Shown here piece after piece: positions 54,776-63,239 of a DNA stretch of 64,000 nucleotides. Source of the DNA: JAANXG01 sp963731035 (lineage in GTDB: Bacteria; Pseudomonadota; Gammaproteobacteria; Arenicellales; JAANXG01). The notes under the pieces are model-generated. The model was not told the origin of the DNA, searched no databases, and worked only from the letters and a program-made list of their open reading frames with translations. A program made the translations under genes and the position numbers. The DNA lies in NCBI GenBank assembly GCA_963731035.1, contig CAVSUY010000028.1:172729-236728 (forward strand). The letters run 5' to 3'. The number at the start of each line of letters is the position of its first letter. Position 1 is the stretch's first letter.

Positions 54776-55619
54776 ATGTCCGATCTCGACTTGCAGAACC
54801 TGATCAACCCGGTGCGCGACATCGCGCGCGAAGCGGGCCGGGCCATCATGGAGGTCTACAAGGACATCGGCACCGTCAAGACAAAGTCCGACGGCTCGCC
54901 GGTCACGGAAGCCGATCGCAGGGCCCAGCGTGTGATCGCCGTAGCGCCTGCGGGACCTCACCCCCGACACACCCATTCTATCCGAAGAGTCCGCCCAGGC
55001 GCCTTACTCCGAGCGCCGCCACTGGCGCGAGTTCTGGCTGGTGGACCCGCTGGACGGCACCAAGGAATTCATCAACCGGCGCGACGAGTTCACGGTCAAC
55101 ATCGCCTTGGTGCGCGGCGGGGTACCGGTGCTGGGAGTGGTGGGGATTCCGGCGCAGGACCTTGTGTACTGGGGCGGCGCAACCGGCAACGGCGGTGAAG
55201 CCTGGAGCCAGGGGAGCGACGCGGAACCCGGTCGGATTCACGTTTCGCATTTCCGCTCCGGCACGCCCACCGTGGTGGCCAGCCGGTCCCACTCGAGTCC
55301 CCCGACGGCGGCGTTCGTCGAACGCGCGAAGAAGATCTTCGGCGACTGCGCTCTCAAGAGCATGGGCAGTGCCCTCAAGATCTGCCTGGTGGCGGCGGGC
55401 GAGGCGGACGTCTACCCGAGGCTGGGCCCCACCAGCGAATGGGATATCGCCGCCGCCCACGCCGTGCTGCAGGCCGCCGGCGGCCGCATGACCACGGCCC
55501 GCGGCGAGCCGCTGCGCTATAACAAGGAGAACATCCTCAACCCCTGGTTCGTGGCGGCAGGGGAGAGCGACTTCGACTGGATAGAACTGACCCGCGACCT
55601 GGCGGAGGAACAGGACTGA
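54776..55619 (+). pseudogene. cysQ: 3'(2'),5'-bisphosphate nucleotidase CysQ, frameshifted
   Basis: The N-terminal frame reads LINPVRDIAREAGRAIMEVY and SPVTEADRRAQRVIA. After about 54943 homology continues one base out of frame as LRDLTPDTPILSEESAQAP, LVDPLDGTKEFINR with the metal-binding DPLDGT, and EWDIAAAHAVL to a stop at 55619. The full-length product would be near 280 aa. Either a 1-nt assembly error or a recent inactivation. CysQ recycles PAP from sulfate assimilation. Confidence 0.85.
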
Positions 55620-55913
55620 TTCCGATTCCTTCGGCCTGATTCCCGACTGCCCCCTCCCTGGGGTCGTCCCTCGAGGGGAGATGAGGACCTATCGTTGAGC
55701 GCCCGGGGAAAGGTTGAAACGACGGCTTTCCCTCTCCCTCGAGGGAGAGAACTGACCCGCGACCTGGCAGAGGAACAGGACTGATTCCGATTCCTTCGGC
55801 CTGATTCCCGACTGCCCTCTCCCTGGGGTCGTCCCTCGAGGGGAGATGAGGACCTATCGTTGAGCGCCCGGGGAAAGGTTGAAACGACGGCTTTCCCTCT
55901 CCCTCGAGGGAGA
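55584..55913. repeat. 165-bp tandem duplication of the cysQ 3' end
   Basis: The last 12 codons of cysQ plus 130 bp of downstream sequence (55584-55748) are repeated almost exactly at 55749-55913; only GGCGGAGG/GGCAGAGG and CCCCCT/CCCTCT differences are apparent. Each copy carries CCCTCTCCCTCGAGGGAGAG, the dispersed hairpin family. The 332-bp gap up to 55951 is otherwise empty. Confidence 0.93.
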
Positions 55914-55951
55914 GGGCCAGGGTGAGGGGGAAGAAACCCCGGCGGGATCCC

Positions 55952-56299
55952 TCAGGCCTGCCGCCCGTCCATCTTGGCGGCGCGCTTGGCGCAGCCGCCG
56001 CAGGGCTTGATGCCGACGGCGCTGGTGGTCCTGCCGAACTTGCTGCCCGGATTGAACTTCTGCTTCAACTTCAGGATAAGGCCCGGTTCACCGCCCCACT
56101 TCCAGCCGTGGGGACATTTCCAGTCGTTGCTGGGTACGATGAAGCGCTTGGCGACTACGCGGCGCCACAGCTTGCCGACCGTGCCGGTGTCGCGGCAGGT
56201 CTTGCAGAAGCGGAAGCTCTTGCACTGTTCGGATTCGGTGAACTTTACCGGTTCTTCATCGGCAGCTTCGGTGGTGTCAATAGTTTCGGCTGTGGCCAT
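55952..56299 (-). CDS. Small Cys-rich protein of unknown function
   Basis: 115 aa. Six Cys arranged as FCKTCRDTG, WKCPHGWKWGG and PCGGCAKRAA suggest a zinc ribbon or treble-clef fold. The lysine-rich middle part (LKLKQKFNPGSKFGR) could bind nucleic acid. Acidic N-terminus. No family recognised. Confidence 0.6.
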   Translation of the reverse strand: MATAETIDTTEAADEEPVKFTESEQCKSFRFCKTCRDTGTVGKLWRRVVAKRFIVPSNDWKCPHGWKWGGEPGLILKLKQKFNPGSKFGRTTSAVGIKPCGGCAKRAAKMDGRQA

Positions 56300-56337
56300 C
56301 GTTCCGGTGTCGGGTTGGGGGTTGCGGCAATAAGGTT

Positions 56338-56366
56338 ATCGCGACTGAAGTCGTTCCTACAATCCG
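56338..56366. repeat. REP-like element (ACTGAAGTCG subtype)
   Basis: ATCGCGACTGAAGTCGTTCC then TACAATCC, single copy in the gap between two minus-strand genes; remainder of 56300-56443 shows nothing. Confidence 0.75.
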
Positions 56367-56443
56367 TGATTTTGGAGTATGGGCGAAATACTAGAAGGAA
56401 AGGGAGTCTCGCGCAACTTCCTCCCTCGACCGGTGCCCAGGGG

Positions 56444-56842
56444 CTATTCCCCGCTCTCCAGGAACTTGAGCCAGTCGCCGTGGGCTACGAAAAGCTCGGT
56501 GCCCACCAGGCGGTTATAGACGTACATCCAGGCGTCCCCGGAGGGTGTGGCGAGAATCTGGCGGGAGAACACGTGGGGGAAGCATTCCAGCTCGTCCAGG
56601 AGGCTGAATACCTCGTCCTCGATCCGGTAGATTTCACCGATAATCGAGGTCACCCCCCGCGCCACCACCGCCGGAAACTGGCCCAGGCGGAACATGGTGT
56701 AGCGGGGCTCGGTCTCGTGGGGGGCCACGAAGTCGGAGTTCTCCAGCATATAATGGTTGGAGCCACCCCGCCGCAAGGTGCCGTAGACAAAGACAAGATG
56801 CTTGTTTATTTTTGTGTCCCCCGGAATGACTGACCGTCCCAC
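56444..56842 (-). CDS. Gamma-glutamylcyclotransferase family protein
   Basis: 132 aa. FVYGTLRRGGSNHYML is the YtfP/GGCT substrate loop, and a central acidic stretch EDEVFSLLDELECFP includes the putative catalytic Glu. Substrate unknown. The only initiation codon upstream of the domain is GTG at 56842, inside the divergent gene start, so the N-terminus is uncertain. Confidence 0.85.
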   Translation of the reverse strand: MGRSVIPGDTKINKHLVFVYGTLRRGGSNHYMLENSDFVAPHETEPRYTMFRLGQFPAVVARGVTSIIGEIYRIEDEVFSLLDELECFPHVFSRQILATPSGDAWMYVYNRLVGTELFVAHGDWLKFLESGE

Positions 56843-57299
56843 CGTGAAACTGGAACAACTCGGCGAGCAGCATCTCGAGGATCTGCTGCCGATGATCGGA
56901 GAATATCACGCGTTCGACGGGGTAGATATGCCCCCCGGGGCCAGGCGGGAGGCCGTACGGGGGCTGCTGGGAGATCCGCGGCTGGGCTCGGTGTGGGCAA
57001 TCGTGGCGGAGGGGGCGTGGATCGGCTACGCCGTGGTCACCTACGGCTACAGCATCGAGTTCGGCGGCCGCGATGCGTTCATCGACGAGATTTTCATACG
57101 CGAGAGTCACCGCCGGCGGGGCATCGGCACTGAGGTCCTGGCGCAACTCAGGGACCACGCCCGGGAGGCCGGCATCGGCTCCCTGCATCTGGAAGTCGAC
57201 CGCCACAACCCCATCGCCCGGGCCTTATACGCCAAGCTCGGCTTTAAGCTGCGCGAGAAGTTTTCCCTGATGTCTCTGAAACTGAACTCCGGATTGTAG
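56826..57299 (+). CDS. GNAT family N-acetyltransferase
   Basis: 157 aa. FIDEIFIRESHRRRGIGTEV is motif A with RRRGIG, then HLEVDRHNPIARALYAKLGF (motif B). Substrate unknown. The ATG at 56826 overlaps the divergent GGCT start by 17 bases. The TAG stop lies in a REP element. Confidence 0.9.
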   Translation: MTDRPTVKLEQLGEQHLEDLLPMIGEYHAFDGVDMPPGARREAVRGLLGDPRLGSVWAIVAEGAWIGYAVVTYGYSIEFGGRDAFIDEIFIRESHRRRGIGTEVLAQLRDHAREAGIGSLHLEVDRHNPIARALYAKLGFKLREKFSLMSLKLNSGL

Positions 57300-57432
57300 G
57301 AGCGGCTGCAGCCGCGATATATCCAGGATACGATCGCGGCTGAAGCCGCTCCTACAATCCGGGGATAAGCGCCTGCCATGTCCAATCGTCATGGCGAGGA
57401 GCCGAAGGGAGCGCGGCAGTCGTCGCGATGAC
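57289..57432. repeat. REP-like pair followed by a CGTCATGGCGAGG repeat
   Basis: GGATTGTAGGAGCGGCTGCA (57291) and GATCGCGGCTGAAGCCGCTC (57332) face each other. At 57386-57432 CGTCATGGCGAGGAGCCGAA and GTCGTCGCGATGACG form the second dispersed family with inverted ends. Confidence 0.8.
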
Positions 57433-57465
57433 GGACGGCTTGCCGCCGTAACTGGCGCTGGCCGG

Positions 57466-57744
57466 CTAGTCCCCGCGCTGGGTGGGACTAGGCATGCGGT
57501 TGTTTTTCCTGGGAAAATAGCGGCGGCGCCAGGCGCGCAGCCGCCACCTGAGGTTGACCAGGGCGTGGCGCGCCCAGCGGAAGTCCACGGCCAGGATGAT
57601 CAGGCCGAGGGGGATCATCCAGAAGCCGACCACCGGCAGGAAACCGAACAGCCCGCAGATCAGCAGCAGCATGCCGATCGTGATGCGTACGATTTTCGGT
57701 CCCTTCTTGACGGAATCGAGCTTAGACTCGAAATATGATCTCAT
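57466..57744 (-). CDS. Small PGPGW-like transmembrane protein
   Basis: 92 aa with one or two hydrophobic segments (ITIGMLLLICGLFGFLPVVG, then MIPLGLIILAVDF) and a very basic C-terminus (RWRLRAWRRRYFPRK). This resembles small proteins in Pseudomonas-like bacteria with the FLPVxGFWMIPLGL motif. Function unknown. ATG at 57744. Confidence 0.7.
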   Translation of the reverse strand: MRSYFESKLDSVKKGPKIVRITIGMLLLICGLFGFLPVVGFWMIPLGLIILAVDFRWARHALVNLRWRLRAWRRRYFPRKNNRMPSPTQRGD

Positions 57745-57817
57745 ATCAGTAACAGGCGCCGAGTGGCGCAAAGCCGCGCGAGTATATGTCAGATCCCCGT
57801 CGACCGGGCACTACAAC

Positions 57818-58651
57818 ATGACACTGGAATTCACCAAAATGCAGTCCCTGGGCAACGACTTTGTCGTGATCGACGCGGTGCGTCAAGCGATCGCCCTGAC
57901 GCCCGACCAGGCGCGCCATCTGGCCGACCGCCACCACGGCGTCGGCTGCGATCAGATCCTGGTGGTGGAGCCGTCCGGGGACCCGGAGTTCGACTTCCGC
58001 TACCGTATCTACAACGCCGACGGCGGCGAGGTGGAGCAGTGCGGCAACGGCGCCCGCTGCTTCGCTCGCTTCGTTCGCGACAAGGGACTTACCGAGAAGA
58101 CCGAAATCAGCGTCGTCACCAGCGGCGGTCCCATGCATCTCAGCGTCGAGCCCGACCAATCGGTCAACGTCGATATGGGCGTCCCGGTATTCGAACCCAC
58201 CAAGATCCCCTTCGACGCCCCCGTCCGCCAGACCACGTACCTGCTGGCGGTGGACGGCCGGGAAATCGAGATCAGCGCGCTCGCCATCGGCAACCCCCAC
58301 GCCGTGCAGGTCGTCGAGGATGTGGACAGCGCCCCGGTGGCCGAGCAGGGCCCGTTGATCGAATCCCATCCCCGCTTTCCACGCCGGGTGAACGCCGGCT
58401 TCATGCAGATCGTCGACCGCGGCCGGATCCGGCTGCGGGTCTACGAGCGCGGCGCCGGAGAGACCCTGGCCTGCGGCTCGGGGGCCTGTGCCGCCGCTGT
58501 TGCGGGCATACAACGCGGAAATTTGGACAATCGGGTACTGGTGCAGGTACAAGGCGGGGTATTATCGGTATGTTGGCAGGGAGAAGGCCATCCGGTGTGG
58601 ATGGGCGGCCCGGCCGACACAGTATTCGAAGGGCGCATAACGCTCTCATAG
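57818..58651 (+). CDS. dapF: Diaminopimelate epimerase
   Basis: 277 aa. The ATG at 57818 gives the standard start LEFTKMQSLGNDFVVID. The catalytic Cys pair lies in EQCGNGARCFARF and LACGSGACAAAV. Converts LL- to meso-diaminopimelate for peptidoglycan and lysine. It opens the conserved dapF-DUF484-xerC operon; the next gene starts 5 nt after. Confidence 0.96.
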   Translation: MTLEFTKMQSLGNDFVVIDAVRQAIALTPDQARHLADRHHGVGCDQILVVEPSGDPEFDFRYRIYNADGGEVEQCGNGARCFARFVRDKGLTEKTEISVVTSGGPMHLSVEPDQSVNVDMGVPVFEPTKIPFDAPVRQTTYLLAVDGREIEISALAIGNPHAVQVVEDVDSAPVAEQGPLIESHPRFPRRVNAGFMQIVDRGRIRLRVYERGAGETLACGSGACAAAVAGIQRGNLDNRVLVQVQGGVLSVCWQGEGHPVWMGGPADTVFEGRITLS

Positions 58652-58656
58652 AGTAG

Positions 58657-59349
58657 ATGGAAGACCCCAGACAAGAATCCGAAGAGGTCGAAGAGCAGGT
58701 GCGGGTGGCGAGGTTTCTGCTGGACCACCCGGACTTTTTCGTCCATCGCGCGGACTTGCTCAGCCTGTTGAACATTCCGCACCTGCGCGCGGAAGGCACC
58801 AGTTCGCTCATCGAGCGCCAGGTGCAGGTGCTGCGCGACAAGCACCGCAGCGAGCGCGAGCAGCTGCAGGCCCTGGTGGAAACCGCGCGCGAAAACGAGC
58901 GCGTCGCCAATCGCCTGCACGAGATCGCCCTGGAGCTGATGATCGCCGACGACCTTGACGCGGTGTTCGTCTCCATCCCGCCGTTGGTGCGCGAGCTGTT
59001 CCGGGTCGACGCCGTGGTGATCCGCGTCGAGCACGACAAGCTGGCCGGCACCCGCGCCGAGCTGGTCCACCCCAGCGATCCCAGCTTCATCGAATTGCGT
59101 TCGCGCGTCACCCACGGCCGCAGCGTGGCGGACAACGGCCTGCCGCCCTCAATCAAGACCAGCCTGTTCGGCGGCGACGCCGCGCGCATGCAATCGGCCA
59201 TGCTGATCCCGGTCGGCGGCAAGCGCCCCACCGGCGTGCTGACCCTGGCCAGCAACCGCAGGAACCGCTTCGAGCCGGACCAGGGCACCTTTTACCTGGA
59301 TCGCCTCGGCGAACTGATGGGCGCCGTCCTGCGCCGGCTGCTGAATTAG
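58657..59349 (+). CDS. DUF484 family protein
   Basis: 230 aa. VARFLLDHPDFFVHRADLLS, then SSLIERQVQVLRDKHRSERE (coiled coil) and a GAF-like C-terminal domain (SAMLIPVGGKRPTGVLTLAS). Conserved between dapF and xerC in Gammaproteobacteria; function unknown. Confidence 0.93.
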   Translation: MEDPRQESEEVEEQVRVARFLLDHPDFFVHRADLLSLLNIPHLRAEGTSSLIERQVQVLRDKHRSEREQLQALVETARENERVANRLHEIALELMIADDLDAVFVSIPPLVRELFRVDAVVIRVEHDKLAGTRAELVHPSDPSFIELRSRVTHGRSVADNGLPPSIKTSLFGGDAARMQSAMLIPVGGKRPTGVLTLASNRRNRFEPDQGTFYLDRLGELMGAVLRRLLN

Positions 59350-59387
59350 AAAAGGGCGCCGCCGCCCGCGATCGACGAACCGCAGCC

Positions 59388-60308
59388 ATGCAAGCCGCCG
59401 CCCAGGGCCAGCTCGACAAGTTCTTCGAGCACCTGAAATTCGAGCGGCGCCTGTCCCCGCACACCGAAAAAGCATACCGCCAGGACCTCGCGCGACTGCA
59501 GTCCTTCTGCGAACGGCGCGAGATCGATCGCTGGACCGCCGTCGATGCGCGCCTCGCCCGCACCTTCCCGGCCGAGCTGCACCAGAAGGGGCTGTCCGCC
59601 GCCAGTATCCAGCGCATCCTCTCCGCCGCTCGCGCCCTCTATCGCTTCCTGATCCGCGAGCGCCAGTCCGAGGCCAACCCCTTCCTCGGTATCCAGGCCC
59701 CCAAGCAGCAGCGGCGTCTGCCGAAGACCCTGACCGCCGAGCAGGCCACCCTGCTGGTCTCGGTGAAAGGCGACGACCCGCTCGCCGTCCGCGACCGCGC
59801 CATCATGGAGCTGTTCTACTCCTCCGGCCTGCGCCTCGCGGAACTGGTGTCGCTGGACGCCGGCGAGATCGACCTGCGCGACAACTCCCTGAGGGTCACC
59901 GGCAAGGGCGGCAAGACTCGCGATGTCCCGGTCGGCCGCTACGCCGTGCAGGCCATTAACGACTGGCTCAAGATCCGCGGCCAGCTCGCCAACACCGACG
60001 CGCCCGCCCTGTTCGTCAGCAAAAACGGCGCCCGCATCAGCCACCGCTCGGTGCAGCAGCGCATCAAGATGTGGGCCAAACGCCAAGGCGTCGAGCAGCA
60101 TGTACACCCCCACATGCTCCGCCACAGCTTCGCCAGCCACCTGCTCGAATCCAGCGGCGAGCTGCGCGCCATCCAGGAGCTGCTCGGCCACGCCAACCTC
60201 AAGACCACCCAGATCTACACCCACCTCGATTTCCAGCACCTCGCCAAGGTCTACGACCAGGCCCATCCCAAGGCAAGAAAGAAGAAATACCCCAGCTCGA
60301 CGGATTAA
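59388..60308 (+). CDS. xerC: Tyrosine recombinase XerC
   Basis: 306 aa. N-terminal core-binding SAM-like domain, then catalytic Arg in SGLRLAELVSLD, Lys in GKGGKTRDVP, HMLRHSFASHLL, LLGHANLKTTQIYTH and the nucleophile Tyr in QIYTH. With XerD it resolves chromosome dimers at dif. Last gene of the dapF operon. Confidence 0.96.
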   Translation: MQAAAQGQLDKFFEHLKFERRLSPHTEKAYRQDLARLQSFCERREIDRWTAVDARLARTFPAELHQKGLSAASIQRILSAARALYRFLIRERQSEANPFLGIQAPKQQRRLPKTLTAEQATLLVSVKGDDPLAVRDRAIMELFYSSGLRLAELVSLDAGEIDLRDNSLRVTGKGGKTRDVPVGRYAVQAINDWLKIRGQLANTDAPALFVSKNGARISHRSVQQRIKMWAKRQGVEQHVHPHMLRHSFASHLLESSGELRAIQELLGHANLKTTQIYTHLDFQHLAKVYDQAHPKARKKKYPSSTD

Positions 60309-60654
60309 CGAGCAGGGTGAGGGCAATGGAATGTAGCCTCGGCACGATACATTTAGTACCCACGCATCCTTGGAATAGGGAAGGGCGTAGACACAACCCG
60401 AGCCGAAGCCCCTCACCCCAACCCTCTCCCGGAGGGAGAGGGAGATCGAGGTGCACCCTCTCCCGGAAGGAGAGGGGGCGGTGCTGCAGACAACGGGGTG
60501 CTGTTTGCAAACGCCCACACTCTTCCGACCGGTGATCCCCTCTCCCCCAAGGGGGGAGAGGGTAGGGTGAGGGGGACAACAATCAATCAACAACATTGAA
60601 ATCCCCCACCCAGGCGCCCTAAGCTTCCCATACCCGTCATTTCCGGAGTCCCCG
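60309..60654. repeat. Intergenic stretch with CCCTCTCC-type repeats (60407-60578)
   Basis: Contains CCCTCTCCCGGAGGGAGAGG, CCCTCTCCCGGAAGGAGAGG and CCCTCTCCCCCAAGGGGGGA hairpins flanked by CCCCTCACC / GGTGAGGGGG. No gene seen. The hairpins may terminate xerC transcription. Confidence 0.8.
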
Positions 60655-61014
60655 ATGCCTGCCCCGAACCAGACCCAACATATCCTCCCTCCGGTATCCC
60701 GCTCCCGGTACCTCAAGACCACCGACATTCCCTGGGAAGAAACCGAGGACAAGGGGTTCTGGCTCAAGCGTCTCTATGAGGACAAGAAAACAGGAGAAAA
60801 GACCTGGCTCATGCGCGTCGACCCCGGTGCCTACTCCCCGAGCCACAGCCATGAGGAGTTCGAGCAGTTCTACGTCATGGAAGGCGACATCAAGGACGAC
60901 CACGGCACCATGCAGGCCGGCGACTTCGTCTGCCGCCCGCCGGGCGAGATGCACTGGGCAAGCTCGGACACCGGCGCCCTGGTGCTCCTCGTCTATACGC
61001 GCCACGACCCGTAG
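60655..61014 (+). CDS. Cupin domain protein
   Basis: 119 aa single-domain cupin. The metal site is GAYSPSHSHEEFEQFYVMEG (HxH...E) and the second motif PPGEMHWASSDTGALVLLVY. Similar to ChrR-like cupin anti-sigma fragments and small dioxygenases; function not assignable. The stop lies in a GTAGGTCGGAA repeat. Confidence 0.85.
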   Translation: MPAPNQTQHILPPVSRSRYLKTTDIPWEETEDKGFWLKRLYEDKKTGEKTWLMRVDPGAYSPSHSHEEFEQFYVMEGDIKDDHGTMQAGDFVCRPPGEMHWASSDTGALVLLVYTRHDP

Positions 61015-61065
61015 GTCGGAATTCATTCCGACTCGAAACGGTTGTCGGAATAGATTCCGACCTAC
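61011..61065. repeat. GTAGGTCGGAA inverted repeat
   Basis: GTAGGTCGGAATTCATTCCG (61011-) and its inverted partner GGAATAGATTCCGACCTAC (61047-61065) make a 22-bp imperfect stem. The first arm provides the TAG of the cupin gene. A half copy forms the alkA stop at 42579 and the array stops at 42167 and 42373. Confidence 0.8.
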
Positions 61066-61086
61066 AGCGCCTTCTGCCAGATACCA

Positions 61087-61762
61087 GTGAACCTCCCCGC
61101 CGGCGCCATCCCGACCCTTGTCCAATGGGTCTTCCACGCCGCGTTCGCGCTGCTGCTCGTCCAGAGCCTGCGCCACGCCCCCTGGGACTACCTCAAGAAC
61201 CGCGAAGACAACAACATCCTGTTCGCCGCCACCATCCTGCTATGGCTGATCTGGCAGCTCCGCAGCAACATCCCCGGTACCCGGGCCCTCGAGTTCCACC
61301 TGCTGATGGCCACCACCGTAACCCTCATGTTTGGCTGGGCCTTCGCCTTTCTGGCCGTGTGTGTCGCTCAGATCCTCGTCACTGTCCAGGGGACTGCGGA
61401 GTGGAGCAGCTACACCGCCATCGTCATCTGCAACGGCGCCATCCCCATCGGCGTCACGCTGGGCGTCTACCAACTTGCCAGGCGCTTCCTCCCGCGGCAC
61501 TTCTTCGTCTACATCTTCATCTGCTGCTTTCTGGCCGGCGCCCTGGCCATGCTCGCCAGCCGCGCTGGCCGGCATGGCGATGCTGCTGGCCGGCCCGGAC
61601 TACACCCTGTTCCAGCTGCAGGCCAACGGCTACTTCATCATGCTCATCATCACCATGTTCCCCGAGGCCTTCATCAACGGCGCCATCATGACCATGCTGG
61701 TGGTCTTCAGGCCCCACTGGGTCGGCAGCTTCCGCGACCAGCACTACCTGCAAGGCAAGTAG
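61087..61762 (+). pseudogene. CbiM-like energy-coupling factor permease, frameshifted
   Basis: The first frame gives LVQWVFHAAFALLLVQSLRH, LFAATILLWLIWQLRSNIPG and FFVYIFICCFLAGALAMLAS. After an extra base near 61563 the sense continues as ALAGMAMLLAGPDYTLFQLQ and FINGAIMTMLVVFRPHWVGS, stopping at 61762. About 225 aa with six to seven membrane helices if repaired. CbiM-type proteins take up nickel or cobalt. May be an assembly error. Confidence 0.75.
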
Positions 61763-61788
61763 GCCGGGCTTCAGCCCGACAACCCGTC

Positions 61789-62397
61789 TCAAGCCTTGCT
61801 GCCCTCGACAATCTCTCTCAAACTCCCCACCACTGCCTTAAAATCCGGCAGCAACGGATTCTCCGGCCAGGCCTGCTCGAACGATTCGATCAGGCTCTCG
61901 TAGTACCAGAGCGTTCCCTCCTTCTCCGGGGTGAACCGGTCCCAGATCCTGTCGCCGACTTTCGCATAGTCGAACAGAATCGACCGCGCGTTGTGAAGCT
62001 TGTCCGCGCAGGACACCAGCAGCGACTCGCGCGACTTGTTCTTGATCTTGCTGATGAACGCCTTCTTCCGTTCCCGCCACGGCGCCTTCTTCTGGTGCTC
62101 CTCCTCGATGATGGCGTCCGAGCAGTCGCGCACGATCTCGCACACCTTGTCCCCGAAGCGCCGCCGGATTTCCTCCAGGTCGATCTGGTGCCCCTGGTCC
62201 TCGATAGCGTCGTGCAGAAGCGCGCCGATGGCCAGGTCCTCTATGTTGTCGAACTGATGGTAAGCGTTCGCCTCCAGCACGATCCCCGCCACCGCCATCA
62301 GGTGCGCCATGTACGGCACCGGCACCTGCTTGCGGGTCTGATCGCGATGCAGGTGCCGCGCGAGTTGCAATGCTTCGTCGAACTTCGTCCCCAGCAT
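61789..62397 (-). CDS. HD-domain phosphohydrolase, MESH1/SpoT-hydrolase-like
   Basis: 202 aa. HLHRDQTRKQVPVPYMAHLM, GALLHDAIEDQG (HD..ED) and SCADKLHNARSI are the HD-4 motifs shared with SpoT/MESH1 (p)ppGpp or NADPH hydrolases. No synthetase, TGS or ACT domain is present. A role in ppGpp or NADPH turnover is inferred only. Confidence 0.85.
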   Translation of the reverse strand: MLGTKFDEALQLARHLHRDQTRKQVPVPYMAHLMAVAGIVLEANAYHQFDNIEDLAIGALLHDAIEDQGHQIDLEEIRRRFGDKVCEIVRDCSDAIIEEEHQKKAPWRERKKAFISKIKNKSRESLLVSCADKLHNARSILFDYAKVGDRIWDRFTPEKEGTLWYYESLIESFEQAWPENPLLPDFKAVVGSLREIVEGSKA

Positions 62398-62461
62398 ATC
62401 CGGTTAACCCATGTTGTTCGCCGGAATAATCCCCCTCCAGGGAGGCGTTCCCGCGAGTTTC

Positions 62462-62806
62462 CTAATAAATCCCCAGCACCGCCCGCAACGACCGTTCTAC
62501 TCCAGTCATCTCCTCTCGCGACAGCACCGTCAGTGGTCCTTCGCCGAAGAGGCCGCGATCGATCGCTCGCATCTTGTCCACCATCACGAAGCAAGGCCGC
62601 TTGAGCCTGTCCCGGGCAGGCAGCGGGATACGAAGCCTTTCGCTGCCTTCGCCGTGCGACTGGGTGGTAAGCGGTAGCACGAGGATCGTTACACCTCCGG
62701 CCCGGGTCAGCCAGTCGGCCTGAACGAGCAGGCAAGGTCGCACCTTGCCCACCTCGCGGCCACGCCAGGGACGGAAGCTGGCCACCCAAACCTCTCCCCG
62801 CCGCAT
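62462..62806 (-). CDS. PemK/MazF-family toxin
   Basis: 114 aa. MRRGEVWVASFRPWRGREVG, KVRPCLLVQADW, VLPLTTQSHGEGSERLRIPL and KPCFV-type KRPCFVMVDKMRAID are MazF/PemK hallmarks. Probable mRNA interferase. The ATG overlaps the antitoxin stop by one base, the usual type II layout. No N-terminal extension is likely beyond 62806. Confidence 0.93.
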   Translation of the reverse strand: MRRGEVWVASFRPWRGREVGKVRPCLLVQADWLTRAGGVTILVLPLTTQSHGEGSERLRIPLPARDRLKRPCFVMVDKMRAIDRGLFGEGPLTVLSREEMTGVERSLRAVLGIY

Positions 62807-63108
62807 CACTCCCACCACTGCTCGTCGGGGTCGATGCCGGCATCTCGCTCTTCCACCTCGATCGATTCCAGCCATTCCTCGAGACCTTCCCCTGCAGCAT
62901 CGCGATCCTCGTCCTGACCAGCGCGGTCCGAGTACAGGGCACGGGCTTCGCGCGCCATGTCTCCCACGAACCGCGCCCGTTCCAGGCGCTTCAGGTGGCT
63001 GGCGATCGCTTCCCGGGCCAGTTCCGAGCGCTTCTTTCCGGCCAGCCGGGCTTCGCGATCGAGCCGCGCTTCCAACTCCTCGGGGAGGCGGATACTGATG
63101 TTGCTCAT
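62806..63108 (-). CDS. Ribbon-helix-helix antitoxin, PemI/MazE-like partner
   Basis: 100 aa. N-terminal RHH with SIRLPEELEARLDREARLAG and KRSELAREAIASHL. The C-terminal half is acidic (EEWLESIEVEERDAG), suited for toxin neutralisation. First gene of the module; binds the palindrome just upstream (inference). Confidence 0.9.
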   Translation of the reverse strand: MSNISIRLPEELEARLDREARLAGKKRSELAREAIASHLKRLERARFVGDMAREARALYSDRAGQDEDRDAAGEGLEEWLESIEVEERDAGIDPDEQWWE

Positions 63109-63130
63109 GAGGGCCCTGTGCCTAGAACTC

Positions 63131-63161
63131 GTAATACATAACGTAATACGTTATGTAATAC
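63131..63161. promoter_or_regulatory. Autoregulatory operator of the toxin-antitoxin module
   Basis: CATAACGTA (63137-63145) and TACGTTATG (63147-63155) are perfect arms around one base. Flanking GTAATA / TAATAC extend it to a 31-bp near-palindrome. It lies 29 bp upstream of the antitoxin ATG. Confidence 0.8.
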
Positions 63162-63239
63162 AGCGAGGCGCAGGAATCAAGGCTTGATTGTCTCTCCCGC
63201 AGAAAGAGGAGAGGGCCAGGGGAAGGGGAAAGTAAAAAC

